From: Methanogenium marinum
GTDB lineage: Archaea > Halobacteriota > Methanomicrobia > Methanomicrobiales > Methanomicrobiaceae
DNA: 64,000 bases
Assembly: GCF_028912405.1 (NCBI RefSeq)
Contig: NZ_JAKELO010000002.1
Coordinates: 868,001 to 932,000, forward strand
Reading direction: 5' to 3'
In this document: positions 1 to 8,604 of the stretch, in pieces
Layout: every line of letters starts with the position of its first letter
Numbering within the stretch: the stretch's first letter is position 1
Program-made: the position numbers and the translations under genes
The notes under the pieces: generated by a model
Told to the model about the DNA's origin: nothing
Databases searched by the model: none
Seen by the model: the letters and a program-made list of their open reading frames with translations, nothing else

Positions 1-555
1 ATCAGGCCCATCCGTTTCACGAACGGGAATATCAGAAGCATCGGCCCGTCCCATATGAATTTCCCCATCAGTAAGGGGGAAGACAACGACCACCTCAGTC
101 TCTTCCGGCATCACAAGAACAGGTGCATCACCCGCATACTCAATGGCAACCATCCGGCGTGTCTCCTCCGCTTTTTTTGCAAAGGCGCCACCTGCAATTC
201 TTACATCGATGTTACTGAAGATGCCCAGATTTCTGATAACCATCTCTATCCCCCCCGAAACGAGTGAATATTTCCAGACGGGAAGGGCACCTTTGGAAGT
301 ACACCGACCAATGCCAGCTTCTTTTTTCACAACACCGGTATTCAGGAGTTTGACCATATGCTTTTTTGTATTCTCATAGCTTGTCCCAATGTGACCGGAA
401 ATTTCCCGGAGATCCATCGGTCCTGCTTCCAGCACCTTCACGATCCTCAGGCGTGTCGGATTTGAGAGCGCATTCAGGTAGAGAGAGAGGTCATCATAGC
501 ATTCCGGATCATTTGCCGCAACCACTGTCTCATTCATCAAATCGTTATCCTGCAT
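1..555 (-). CDS. HTH (ArsR-like) regulator with FHA-like domain, partial
   Basis: Reading the minus strand from an ATG at 555 gives an open frame to the window edge (185 codons, C-terminus missing). The start is supported by AGGAGTGAT just upstream. Residues about 20-90 resemble a winged helix-turn-helix of the ArsR class (LNALSNPTRLRIVKVL, then a recognition-helix-like SYENTKKHMVKLL). Near the window edge the motif HMGRADASDIPV resembles the start of an FHA domain, which in known proteins binds phosphothreonine peptides. I infer a DNA-binding regulator that may respond to a phosphorylated partner. The HTH call is firm; the FHA call rests on a short stretch because the gene is cut. No target can be named. 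Confidence 0.7.
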   Translation of the reverse strand, partial: MQDNDLMNETVVAANDPECYDDLSLYLNALSNPTRLRIVKVLEAGPMDLREISGHIGTSYENTKKHMVKLLNTGVVKKEAGIGRCTSKGALPVWKYSLVSGGIEMVIRNLGIFSNIDVRIAGGAFAKKAEETRRMVAIEYAGDAPVLVMPEETEVVVVFPLTDGEIHMGRADASDIPVRETDGPD

Positions 556-561
556 TTCATC

Positions 562-891
562 ACTCCTCTTCCCTTTCCCCGTCATATGCCTGAATAATGA
601 CAAACACACTGGGTTTCCCATTATCCCTGCAATGGATGGCAATCAGTGAGTCTTCACTCGCCTTCCACCTGCCGATACCAAAACAAGACCCGCATATACA
701 AAAAGCAAAGGGGACACATCCTCAATAGCTTCCCGATAAACATGCCTGTGGATGGAGATGCATCTGAAGAAGATGTACCCCGGAAGGCCTATAATACTAT
801 ACAGCGGAAAACGTTCCGAGATGGAACCAGGTGGTTCCATACATACGCCCCCTACACCTGCCAATAGAATCAACTGCTCCTTTTTGCACAA
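562..891 (-). pseudogene. possible frameshifted small membrane protein
   Basis: Two overlapping minus-strand frames may be one gene broken by a frameshift near 650-675. The first (TTG at 891, or ATG at 840, to a stop at 643) encodes hydrophobic stretches such as SPLLFVYAGLVLVSAG. The second continues in a shifted frame as SEDSLIAIHCRDNGKPSVFV and stops at about 564, overlapping the ribosome binding site of the downstream HTH-FHA gene as a coupled gene would. The second frame has no good start of its own. I recognise no family. This could equally be non-coding sequence with chance open frames, so confidence is low. Confidence 0.25.
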
Positions 892-925
892 AAAAAGGCA
901 ACAAAATTATTAATATATTTTAGTT

Positions 926-1480
926 TTAGATGTCTTTTTCTTCTGCAAGAAGAAATTCAAGGACTTTTCCCATTGCTTCATGCAGGCCGGATTCATCCTT
1001 TGCATACTGCTGCACAGCCTTATAGAGCATCACTGCCGCTTCGAAACCATACAGGGCAATCGCATCATCTGCTGAAAGTTCTTTCTGGTACACATCAATT
1101 ATAAATCCATCACTGCTATACATCAGTTCAGAGAAGATACCATCCTCTCCCAGCACAAGATACTGGTTATCAACCTTTTTTGTGCTGTCATCCGGGCGAT
1201 AAGGCAGAGGATCTGTCTTTCCCAAAATCAGCATTTTCTGGTCAAAGTAGACGGTGTCATAGAGTTCTCCCTTTCCGTCCTGTTTTCCCCTGAGCATCAT
1301 CAAGAGGCCCGCTGTGGGAACAATCGCTGCAGCATCTGCTGTAAGACGTGAAATGAGTGCCTCAACGTTCTCATGAATCTCCGGGGAGAGGGCATCGACC
1401 CCTTCTGTACTCTTCTTCGCACAGGCAATTGCTGCCTGAAACCCTTCTTCAATCTTCTCCAGATCGCATGAACCCTGCAT
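926..1480 (-). CDS. hypothetical protein, 184 aa
   Basis: An uninterrupted frame from ATG 1480 gives a soluble acidic protein of 184 residues with no signal peptide, membrane segment or cysteine-metal motif. The N-terminal 70 residues are largely helical by composition; the middle (about 85-130) is more strand-like, with YDTVYFDQKMLILG and NQYLVLGEDGIFSELMY. I do not recognise the family. No clear ribosome binding site precedes the ATG; an AT-rich element (AATACCTATTTTT on the minus strand, about 1500-1512) lies close enough for a leaderless or short-leader transcript. It stands alone, with gaps on both sides, so the context suggests no function. Confidence 0.65.
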   Translation of the reverse strand: MQGSCDLEKIEEGFQAAIACAKKSTEGVDALSPEIHENVEALISRLTADAAAIVPTAGLLMMLRGKQDGKGELYDTVYFDQKMLILGKTDPLPYRPDDSTKKVDNQYLVLGEDGIFSELMYSSDGFIIDVYQKELSADDAIALYGFEAAVMLYKAVQQYAKDESGLHEAMGKVLEFLLAEEKDI

Positions 1481-1572
1481 ATGGAATCGTTATGCAAAAA
1501 TAGGTATTAACTCTTCGCAAAGATTGAACCAATGGAAAATAAAGGAGTCATTACAAAAAAGGGAGAGATAAT

Positions 1573-2784
1573 TCAGACAGGTTCTGCCAGCAGGTAATGG
1601 CGATGGTGCCCCGTCACCTTCACCTGAAGACGGGTTCCCAACGGGAACTCTTCTTTGATAACAATATTCTGGTAGGTGGCATCCCGTGCAATAACCGACC
1701 CGGATTTCCTCTGCTCTGTGACTAAAACAGGCAGTTCACGCCCAATCCAGCGGAGATTCCCCTCATCATAAATGCGGTCGGTGAGATGAGTCAGTGCACG
1801 TGACCGTTCCTTTTTAACCCAGTCGGGAAGGTCGTGAAGGAGAGCAGCAGGTGTCCCATCGCGGACAGAAAAACGGGTAATATTCACCTTGGTCGGGCGC
1901 ACCCGGTCAAGCATCTCCAGGGTCTCATCAAACTCGCGGCACCCCTCAGTGGGAAATCCTGCAATGATGTCTGTTGAAACACGTACATCGGGTATTTCTG
2001 CACGGAATGCTGCTACCACCGCTTCAAACACTGCTGACGTATATCCCCTGTTCATTGACGCGAGGACGGCATCAGACCCCGACTGCACCGGCAGATGCAC
2101 AAATCCGAAGATCTTCTCATGCACAAATGCGGGTGCAAGGCGGTCAATGATACGACCGGCTGTCGCAGGATTCATCATCCCTACACGAAGACGGAAATCA
2201 CCCTTTGCACCGGCAATCTGCTCCAGCAGGTATGCAAGGTCCTGCCCAATATCCATACCCCAGGCACTCACATCCTGCCCGGTGAGCTGAATTTCATAAG
2301 CACCCTGTGCTGCCAGCCGTTCCACTTCAGCGACAATAGCTTCCGCAGAAAAACTCTTCAGCGGACCACGGGCCGCCCGGGTGATGCAGTAACTGCACGA
2401 CCCGAGACAACCGGTGCCGGTCTGGACCACACCGGTGTGGGGGTCGGTCATCGCCCCCACTTCAGGGCATCTCGCATACATATCCTCCGGCAGAATAAGG
2501 TGCAGAGAGGGATCTGTTTCAAGCAAAAGGTCACGCTGGACTACCGGCATGCACCCGGTAACAACAATCTCCTTTCCAGCATATGAACAAATGCGGCGCA
2601 GCATCGTCCGTTCGGTTGCCCCCACAACCGTGCAGGTATTGATGATGATGCACTCTGCCTCTTCAGCCGGCACCTGTACACAACCCTGCCTCTCGGCAAG
2701 AGCGATTATCTTCTCAGTATCAGCATGATTGAACGTACAGCCATATGATTCGGCGTAGATTGTCTTATTTCGCAGGGTATCCAT
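1573..2784 (-). CDS. tRNA t6A37 methylthiotransferase (archaeal MtaB/CDKAL1 type)
   Basis: This 403-residue protein has the three-domain layout of the MiaB/MtaB family. The N-terminal UPF0004 domain contains ESYGCTFNHADTEKI, the CIIINTCTV motif and VVTGCMPV, which give the three cysteines of the auxiliary [4Fe-4S] cluster. The central radical SAM domain carries GCLGSCSYCITRAARG (CxxxCxxC). The C-terminal portion (about 340-400) fits a TRAM domain. Members convert N6-threonylcarbamoyladenosine to its 2-methylthio derivative at position 37 of ANN-decoding tRNAs, using SAM and a sulfur donor. The archaeal/eukaryotic e-MtaB subgroup fits best from the N-terminal motif and archaeal origin. It follows the GNAT gene by 27 bases on the same strand and may share its transcript. 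Confidence 0.88.
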   Translation of the reverse strand: MDTLRNKTIYAESYGCTFNHADTEKIIALAERQGCVQVPAEEAECIIINTCTVVGATERTMLRRICSYAGKEIVVTGCMPVVQRDLLLETDPSLHLILPEDMYARCPEVGAMTDPHTGVVQTGTGCLGSCSYCITRAARGPLKSFSAEAIVAEVERLAAQGAYEIQLTGQDVSAWGMDIGQDLAYLLEQIAGAKGDFRLRVGMMNPATAGRIIDRLAPAFVHEKIFGFVHLPVQSGSDAVLASMNRGYTSAVFEAVVAAFRAEIPDVRVSTDIIAGFPTEGCREFDETLEMLDRVRPTKVNITRFSVRDGTPAALLHDLPDWVKKERSRALTHLTDRIYDEGNLRWIGRELPVLVTEQRKSGSVIARDATYQNIVIKEEFPLGTRLQVKVTGHHRHYLLAEPV

Positions 2785-2811
2785 ATCTGCTCCGTTTCAT
2801 GGAATAATGTT

Positions 2812-3318
2812 TCACCGACAGGGAGATAATGATGAGGATTTTGCAGAATTAAGGACCTTTTTCATAATCAGACGATCTTCCCCTTCACCAAAGTATCCAC
2901 AAACAGTCTCTGTGACCATATAGCCCAGTGACTCATACAGGGACCGGGCATGCTTGTTTTCCGGATGCACAGAGAGAGATAGTTCCCATATCCCCAAAGC
3001 TTCAAAACGTTCTTCAAGGGCCTTCATCAGGGCACGGCCAATCCCAAGGCCGCGGCGAGACGGCAGCACCCCGAGGCGGATGACCCATGCCACACCACCA
3101 CCGGTGACCGGTGCACCGATGCTATATCCACAGACCACACCATCACAGACGGCGCAGAGAAACGTCGACCCGTACAGGGCACCTGCCTGCCGAACAAAAA
3201 CCGCCCCATCATAGGATACAGTCTGCCCCTCTCCATTGAGGGCACAGACAGCGGCAAAGTCATCGTCTGTATACTGCCGGATTGAGACGCCAACATCTTC
3301 CATCATCCTCACCTTCAT
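2812..3318 (-). CDS. GNAT family N-acetyltransferase (RimI-like)
   Basis: This 168-residue protein has the GNAT fold signature. VIRLGVLPSRRGLGIGRALMKAL (about 92-114) contains the acetyl-CoA pyrophosphate-binding R/Q-x-x-G-x-G/A loop. It is followed by LSVHPENKHARSLYESLGY, typical of RimI-like enzymes that acetylate protein N-termini or small amines. The acceptor cannot be read from sequence. Several in-frame starts exist: ATG 3318, and ATG 3303, which has GGTGA five bases upstream; either removes no domain residues. It lies 10 bases after the chorismate synthase gene and seems to be carried along on the aromatic operon rather than being part of the pathway. Confidence 0.8.
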   Translation of the reverse strand: MKVRMMEDVGVSIRQYTDDDFAAVCALNGEGQTVSYDGAVFVRQAGALYGSTFLCAVCDGVVCGYSIGAPVTGGGVAWVIRLGVLPSRRGLGIGRALMKALEERFEALGIWELSLSVHPENKHARSLYESLGYMVTETVCGYFGEGEDRLIMKKVLNSAKSSSLSPCR

Positions 3319-3328
3319 CCCCTAACCC

Positions 3329-4330
3329 TCACCGTGACCGGAAAGACAGAACAACATCCTGTTCACAGAGGGCATCGACAAGAACAAGAGCAAGCATACT
3401 CTCTGCGACAACCCCTATCCGTGGCACAATACAGGAGTCATGCCGACCCTTCACGGTGACGGTAGTATCCTTCAAATCCATCGTGACTGTCTGCTGCGGT
3501 TGTGCAATGGAAGGGGTCGGCTTCACCGCAATCCGTACTATGACAGGAGCACCGGTTGAGATACCGCCGAGAATACCGCCGGCATTGTTGGACGCATATC
3601 CCGCAGAGGTAATCGCGTCATTGTGGACCGAACCTCGCATCCGGGCCGCGGCAAAACCGGACCCAATTTCCACACCCTTCACCGCACCAATGGAGAGCAT
3701 CGCGTGGGCAATCTCAGCATCGAGTTTACCGGCCACAGGTGCACCAAGCCCGGGCGGGCAACCGGTGGCAGTTACTTCCAGAATCCCACCCACAGAGTCA
3801 TGTTCTTCTTTGGCCCGGAGGATTATCTCCTCAAAACGTTCCGGGTCAGACTCGCCGCCAATCTCGCAGATTCTGCTTTCAATATGGGTGCCCTGGCGGA
3901 GTAGCACCTGCATCGCAAGGGCGCCGGCCATCACCCGTGAAACAGTCTCCCGGCCCGAACTTCTGCCGCCGCCCCGATGATCACGGCATCCATATTTCTG
4001 GTGATAGGCAAGGTCAGCATGACCCGGCCGTGCAGTATCACGGAGGGTGTCATACGCACCACTCTGTGCGTCATGATTTCGGGTGATCATCGCCACCGGC
4101 ATACCGGTTGTTTTTCCCTCAAAAATTCCAGAAAGAATCTCCACCTCATCCTGCTCCTGGCGAGGTGTGGAGAGAGGGCTTTTCCCCGGGCGTCGTCGCT
4201 CCATCAGAGGTTTCAGGTGTTCCATGCCAAAGGGTATCTGCGGAGGGCAGCCATCAACGACTACACCCAGCGCCGGCCCGTGGCTTTCGCCAAACACCGT
4301 ACAACGAAAATATCGTCCAAACGTATTCAT
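3329..4330 (-). CDS. aroC: chorismate synthase
   Basis: Chorismate synthase makes chorismate from EPSP by 1,4-elimination of phosphate with reduced FMN as cofactor; it is the last common step of aromatic synthesis. The family start MNTFGRYFRCTVFGESHGPA, the signature RPGHADLAYHQKYG, the RGGGRSSGRET stretch and the basic RRRPGKSPLSTPRQE FMN-binding region are all present. At 333 residues it is slightly shorter than many bacterial forms (about 350-360) but complete. The start overlaps the end of the shikimate kinase/dehydrogenase fusion gene by 4 bases (ATGA), so translation is coupled. It is the last pathway gene of the operon. Confidence 0.96.
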   Translation of the reverse strand: MNTFGRYFRCTVFGESHGPALGVVVDGCPPQIPFGMEHLKPLMERRRPGKSPLSTPRQEQDEVEILSGIFEGKTTGMPVAMITRNHDAQSGAYDTLRDTARPGHADLAYHQKYGCRDHRGGGRSSGRETVSRVMAGALAMQVLLRQGTHIESRICEIGGESDPERFEEIILRAKEEHDSVGGILEVTATGCPPGLGAPVAGKLDAEIAHAMLSIGAVKGVEIGSGFAAARMRGSVHNDAITSAGYASNNAGGILGGISTGAPVIVRIAVKPTPSIAQPQQTVTMDLKDTTVTVKGRHDSCIVPRIGVVAESMLALVLVDALCEQDVVLSFRSR

Positions 4331-5709
4331 CCCAGTATCTCCCGTATCATCTCAGCATCTACAGTAATTCCCGTAAAGAGCCGCATCTGTTCCTGTGCCT
4401 GATATACAAACAGCTCTGTACCCTGGATACAGCGGCAGCCTGCTGCCCGTGCATTCCGAAGAAGTTCTGTCTCCGGTGGGGTATAGACGAGATCAAAGAC
4501 GGTCTGGTGTGCCCGAAGGTCACCTTTACTGAGGACACTGCCACCACGTCCCTCCATACCCACCGGGGTTGCATTCACAATCACATCGGTCTTCTCCGGA
4601 ACATATGCATCAGGCGTGCCATATTCACATCCAAAATGTCGGCCGATGCTTTGGGCCCGTTCCACCGTCCTGTTCAGCACAGTCACGTCCATCCCGATAT
4701 CCTGCAGAGCATATACTGCAGCACGGGCAGCACCTCCGGCCCCGAATACCACCGCATGGCCGGACGGGATGTCTGCAAGCGGTTCCCGGATACCCATCCA
4801 GTCAGTATTTCCACCTACAAAACGGTCACCACACCGGACAACCGTATTCACCGCACCAATCTCCTGTGCATCTGCTGTTATCTCATCACAGTATTGCATG
4901 ACATCTGATTTGAACGGAATGGTCACAGAAAGCCCTTTACACCCGGTTGCCCGGACCACCGCCATAATGGCACCGAGGTCGGGCCACTCGATACGGGTAT
5001 AGACACCATCAACCCCACAGGTAGCAAAAAGGGCAGTGAAAAGTTCAGGACTCCTGCTATGCAGACAGGGATTGCCAATGACCGCAAAAATTCCATGCAG
5101 GGGCATCCCTTCCATTCCACAGAGGCAATCTTTGGTCATTTTCCATTCACCCCTCTCCATACGGGTCTGCTGAAGAAATGTGACAAATTCTCTGTATACC
5201 ATACCTGACCGGCGTTCCTCTATACATGCCTGTATACGACTGACGACATCAGCATGTGAGAGACCACCGGTATCAATACAGAAGTCGGCTGCTCCCCGAT
5301 AGAGTGGCAACCGGGCCTTCCTGACTGCGGCCACCTCTTCTGCATGGGAAAAGCCGGTTAACGGCGGGCGGGTGCTGCCTTCTGTCCGTGCTGCAAGGAC
5401 AGCATCATCTGCGTCCAGAAACACGGTGAGGCTGCCAGCGCGAAGGAACTGCACATTTTTGCCGGAAAGGACAGCCCCGCCACCAGTTGCAACCACTGCT
5501 CCATCCACCGGCAATGCCCGAATGGCTGCATTTTCAGCAGATCGGAATGCGGATACTCCCCGTTCGGCAAAGATTGCAGGGATATCCATCCCCTCTGCCT
5601 TCTCCACCATCACATCAGTGTCGAAGAACCGGTAGCCCAAAGCCTCTGCAAGGAGGACACCCGTGGTTGTCTTTCCACTGCCCCGGGGACCTATGAGAAC
5701 AAGTCTCAC
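4327..5709 (-). CDS. aroKE: fused shikimate kinase / shikimate dehydrogenase
   Basis: One 460-residue protein carries two consecutive pathway steps. Residues 1-165 are a bacterial-type P-loop shikimate kinase: Walker A GPRGSGKT (8-15), DTD (30-32) for magnesium and shikimate, VATGGGAV (73-80) and the lid arginine in STRPPLTG. Residues about 203-460 are a shikimate dehydrogenase: NPCLHSRSPELF, VTIPFKSDVM with the catalytic lysine, the NTDW aspartate, and the NADP-binding GAGGAARAAVYAL. A linker of about 40 residues joins them. Archaea mostly use a GHMP-type kinase for this step, so the P-loop form and the kinase-first order are notable. Both catalytic sets look intact. It overlaps the EPSP synthase stop and the aroC start by 4 bases each. 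Confidence 0.93.
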   Translation of the reverse strand: MRLVLIGPRGSGKTTTGVLLAEALGYRFFDTDVMVEKAEGMDIPAIFAERGVSAFRSAENAAIRALPVDGAVVATGGGAVLSGKNVQFLRAGSLTVFLDADDAVLAARTEGSTRPPLTGFSHAEEVAAVRKARLPLYRGAADFCIDTGGLSHADVVSRIQACIEERRSGMVYREFVTFLQQTRMERGEWKMTKDCLCGMEGMPLHGIFAVIGNPCLHSRSPELFTALFATCGVDGVYTRIEWPDLGAIMAVVRATGCKGLSVTIPFKSDVMQYCDEITADAQEIGAVNTVVRCGDRFVGGNTDWMGIREPLADIPSGHAVVFGAGGAARAAVYALQDIGMDVTVLNRTVERAQSIGRHFGCEYGTPDAYVPEKTDVIVNATPVGMEGRGGSVLSKGDLRAHQTVFDLVYTPPETELLRNARAAGCRCIQGTELFVYQAQEQMRLFTGITVDAEMIREILG

Positions 5710-6977
5710 AGGATTCCCCCTTCCCGAAGTGCATCCCAGAATCCAGGATAGGATTTATTCACGCATTCCGGATGCATGATACCCACATCGCCTCGTTTCA
5801 GTGCAACCACGGCAGCACTCATCGCAGTCCTGTGATCATCCTCCGGGTCAATGAGACCACCACCCGGCAACCTCCCGGGAATGATGGTGACAGAATTGTC
5901 TGATACATTTGTCACCGCACCACCCAGGGCTGCAATATGAACCAGCGCAGCAATCCGGTCGCTCTCTTTTACCCGCAGGTTGTGAATGCCGGTGATAGTA
6001 GTCGGCCCGTCTGCAAAAGGGGCAACTGCTGCAAGCGTCAGGACAACATCCGGTGCATCTTCCATGGCGACGGTAATACCCCTTAGCCTGCCATCCGATG
6101 TGACCGTAACTGAACCCACTCCTTCCGTGACCCGACATCCCATCTCTGCAAGCAGGGTGAGAAATACCCGGTCACCCTGACAGGAGAGAGGATTCAGATG
6201 GGTAACCTCCACCGTCCCACCACAGACAGCAGCGATTGCAAAGAAATACGAGGCAGAGGTGTAGTCTCCCTCAACAGTATACTCTGCCGGATGATACCCA
6301 CCCGGAGATACAGAGAAGTGACGGTATCCATCCCGTCCCACCGGAACACCGAAGGTTGCCATCACCTCTGCCGTGATATCAAGATAGGCCCGTGATGCAG
6401 GTTTGTCGGGAGTGGTGATCACTGTCTCCCTTTCCCCACATGGAGCCGTCATCAGTGCAGAAGAAAGGAACTGACTGCTCAGAGATGCGTCTATCTCCAT
6501 CTTACCTCCCCGAAAAAACCCATCCACGCAGACCGGCGGGAACCCGAATTCCTTCAGGTATCGGATCTTCCCACCTGCACTATTCAGTGCATTCACCAGA
6601 GGGGCTACCGGCCGTGTCTGCATTCGCGGGCTCCCTGTCAGGCGTACAGGCCCATCTGCAAGAAGAGAGAGGGAGAGGAGCAATCGCATGGAGGTGCCGG
6701 AACTGCGGCAGTCGATGGTGCATCCGGGAGATACAGAAAAATTTCCCCCGGTGCCCTTTACCACCAGATCACCCGTGCCGGTGACGGTAATCTCTGCCCC
6801 TAGTTGTCTGAGAGCAGTGATGGTCACCATTGTGTCCTCTGACTCCAGCGGGTCATGAATAACCGATGTGCCATCCGCACATGCGGCTGCAATGAGGGCC
6901 CGGTGCGTGTAACTCTTTGAAGGCGGCGCAGTGATACATGCCCGAATTCCGGAGACTGCCAGGAGGTGGAGACTCAT
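5706..6977 (-). CDS. aroA: 3-phosphoshikimate 1-carboxyvinyltransferase (EPSP synthase)
   Basis: EPSP synthase transfers the enolpyruvyl group of PEP to shikimate 3-phosphate. The 423-residue product shows the N-terminal PPSKSYTHRALIAAACADG with the conserved PSKS and arginine, RSSGTSMRLLLSL for substrate binding, and the C-terminal lobe LRVKESDRIAAL and DHRTAMSAAVVAL. I place the start at ATG 6977 (MSLHLLAV), not at an upstream in-frame codon at 7004, because 6977 overlaps the prephenate dehydratase stop as ATGA and aligns with the family N-terminus. It sits between pheA and the aroKE fusion. Confidence 0.95.
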   Translation of the reverse strand: MSLHLLAVSGIRACITAPPSKSYTHRALIAAACADGTSVIHDPLESEDTMVTITALRQLGAEITVTGTGDLVVKGTGGNFSVSPGCTIDCRSSGTSMRLLLSLSLLADGPVRLTGSPRMQTRPVAPLVNALNSAGGKIRYLKEFGFPPVCVDGFFRGGKMEIDASLSSQFLSSALMTAPCGERETVITTPDKPASRAYLDITAEVMATFGVPVGRDGYRHFSVSPGGYHPAEYTVEGDYTSASYFFAIAAVCGGTVEVTHLNPLSCQGDRVFLTLLAEMGCRVTEGVGSVTVTSDGRLRGITVAMEDAPDVVLTLAAVAPFADGPTTITGIHNLRVKESDRIAALVHIAALGGAVTNVSDNSVTIIPGRLPGGGLIDPEDDHRTAMSAAVVALKRGDVGIMHPECVNKSYPGFWDALREGGIL

Positions 6978-7768
6978 TTTTTTCCCTCCAGTCTGCCGTA
7001 CCACCCAAGATCTTTGACGAGGGCCAGTTCCCCGACTGCCTCAAGCGCCTCCGGGAGACCGGGGCCAATCTCCACGTCAATAAAAAAAATATAATTCCCC
7101 ATGGCCCGTTTGGATGGTCGTGACTCGATACGGGTGAGATTCAGACCGCACCGGTCAAACACTCCCAACAGTTCATACAGGAGTCCCGGACGGTCTGCAC
7201 CAGGATCAATTATCAATGAACACTTGCCAGTCATTGGCCGGGTTTCGGGACGGTGTGCCGAGATGCGCAGAAACCGCGTAGTATTGTCTCTCGTGTTCTG
7301 GACACTGCGCTGCTGCAGAGGCAGCCCGGCCATACAGGCAGCGGTCTCTGTTGTAATGGCACCGGTGCCAGGATGAGAGGTGGCCATTGCAGCACTTGCA
7401 CTGTTGCTCTCCGTATGGATGACCGGCACACCAAGACCTTCAGTGAACCGGAGACACTGATCATGTGCCTGCGGGTGAGCATAGATAGCAGTTATTTGAT
7501 CTGCAGGCACAGCTGCTGCAAAATGGTGAACAACCGGGAGGTAGGCCTCACCGGTGATAAAAACCGGGGCACGAAACAGGCAATCCATCACCGGGCCGAC
7601 TGCACCGGCGTCACTATTTTCCACCGGCACGATACCGTCACACTTTGCCTCTGTTACCGCCCGGAATACATCCGTTATGGTCGGAAAGAGGAAGATTTCA
7701 TCATCAGTGAGGGCACGTGCCATCTCATGGCTAAACGTGCCTTCCGGCCCCAGACAACCAAGGATCAT
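6974..7768 (-). CDS. pheA: prephenate dehydratase
   Basis: Prephenate dehydratase converts prephenate to phenylpyruvate for phenylalanine synthesis. The 264-residue protein begins MILGCLGPEGTFSHEMA, the family N-terminus, and has GIVPVENSDAGAVGPVMDCL. An ACT-like C-terminal domain (about 185-260) contains DRPGLLYELLGVFDRCGLNLTRIESRPSK, where GALH-like and ESRP motifs bind phenylalanine for feedback control. There is no chorismate mutase domain, so mutase activity must come from elsewhere. The catalytic Thr-Arg-Phe motif is present as NTTRFLRI. Start and stop both overlap neighbours by 4 bases. Confidence 0.94.
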   Translation of the reverse strand: MILGCLGPEGTFSHEMARALTDDEIFLFPTITDVFRAVTEAKCDGIVPVENSDAGAVGPVMDCLFRAPVFITGEAYLPVVHHFAAAVPADQITAIYAHPQAHDQCLRFTEGLGVPVIHTESNSASAAMATSHPGTGAITTETAACMAGLPLQQRSVQNTRDNTTRFLRISAHRPETRPMTGKCSLIIDPGADRPGLLYELLGVFDRCGLNLTRIESRPSKRAMGNYIFFIDVEIGPGLPEALEAVGELALVKDLGWYGRLEGKK

Positions 7769-8604
7769 TTCTCCACCAGTCCCTGTATGAGCCGGTTCGT
7801 CGTCTCCATAGACGCAGGGATAACCGGTCCGAAGAATGCAGCATTTTCCTCGAAAAACGCTGCAAATCCTTTCGTATCATGGGTGCAGACAATTTCCTGC
7901 AGGCGTGCCGCGGCAGCAGAGAATGCCATCACCACTTCGCACACCTCGGGGTTGTCCTGGAGGATGGGGCCATAGAGGTCCACATCCTGCCCGAGGATTC
8001 TTCCGACAATCCCGGTCTCGATCTGGTATATCGGGCTCTGATAACGGAGCAGCATTTCCGGTGAAGCATCAATTTCACGCATAGTCTCTGCGACAACGAG
8101 CGTGGAGAAATGCATCAGACCCTGAATAACTGCTACCATCCGATCATGCTCAGGTGCTGTTGCAACCGTTACCCGTGCCCCCTGCCGGGAGAGGAGACCC
8201 ATAATCTCATCCCCCGCAGCAGGCATGCATCGGGCGGGAACAGCAATCACCGTCTGACCGGCAAGTGACGATACCCCCGGCCCAAACATCGGATGCAGGC
8301 CTATTACCTGCGCCGGGGTGGCAAGCATCGCTTCCATTGCCCTCTGCTTTATTGAAGTAAGATCGCAAAGAATCTGACCACCGGAGAGGAATGGTGCAAT
8401 ATCATCGATAACGGCCACCGTATCACGAATCGGGACAGAGACAATCACAATTCGTGCCTGCTGTACAAGATCGCGGGAAGATAGTTCTGTTGTACGCCCG
8501 GAGACAATCACCCGGTAGCCTTCTTTCTCGAAGACATCCCGGAAGAACTGACCCATCTCCCCCCGGCCACCAATGATGCCCACGGTATTGTCGTCAGGTT
8601 TCAC
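7765..8604 (-). CDS. tyrA: prephenate dehydrogenase
   Basis: Prephenate dehydrogenase oxidatively decarboxylates prephenate to 4-hydroxyphenylpyruvate for tyrosine. A Rossmann fold opens the protein with NTVGIIGGRGEMGQFF; this GGxGxMG form is typical of archaeal TyrA. GLHPMFGPGVSSLAGQ supplies the conserved His and the prephenate pocket, and EHDRMVAVIQGLMHF follows. I choose GTG 8604 as start because GGAG lies seven bases upstream; a longer reading from TTG 8619 would only add five residues. There is no chorismate mutase or ACT domain. It overlaps the dehydroquinate synthase gene by 11 bases and pheA by 4. Confidence 0.92.
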   Translation of the reverse strand: MKPDDNTVGIIGGRGEMGQFFRDVFEKEGYRVIVSGRTTELSSRDLVQQARIVIVSVPIRDTVAVIDDIAPFLSGGQILCDLTSIKQRAMEAMLATPAQVIGLHPMFGPGVSSLAGQTVIAVPARCMPAAGDEIMGLLSRQGARVTVATAPEHDRMVAVIQGLMHFSTLVVAETMREIDASPEMLLRYQSPIYQIETGIVGRILGQDVDLYGPILQDNPEVCEVVMAFSAAAARLQEIVCTHDTKGFAAFFEENAAFFGPVIPASMETTNRLIQGLVEK

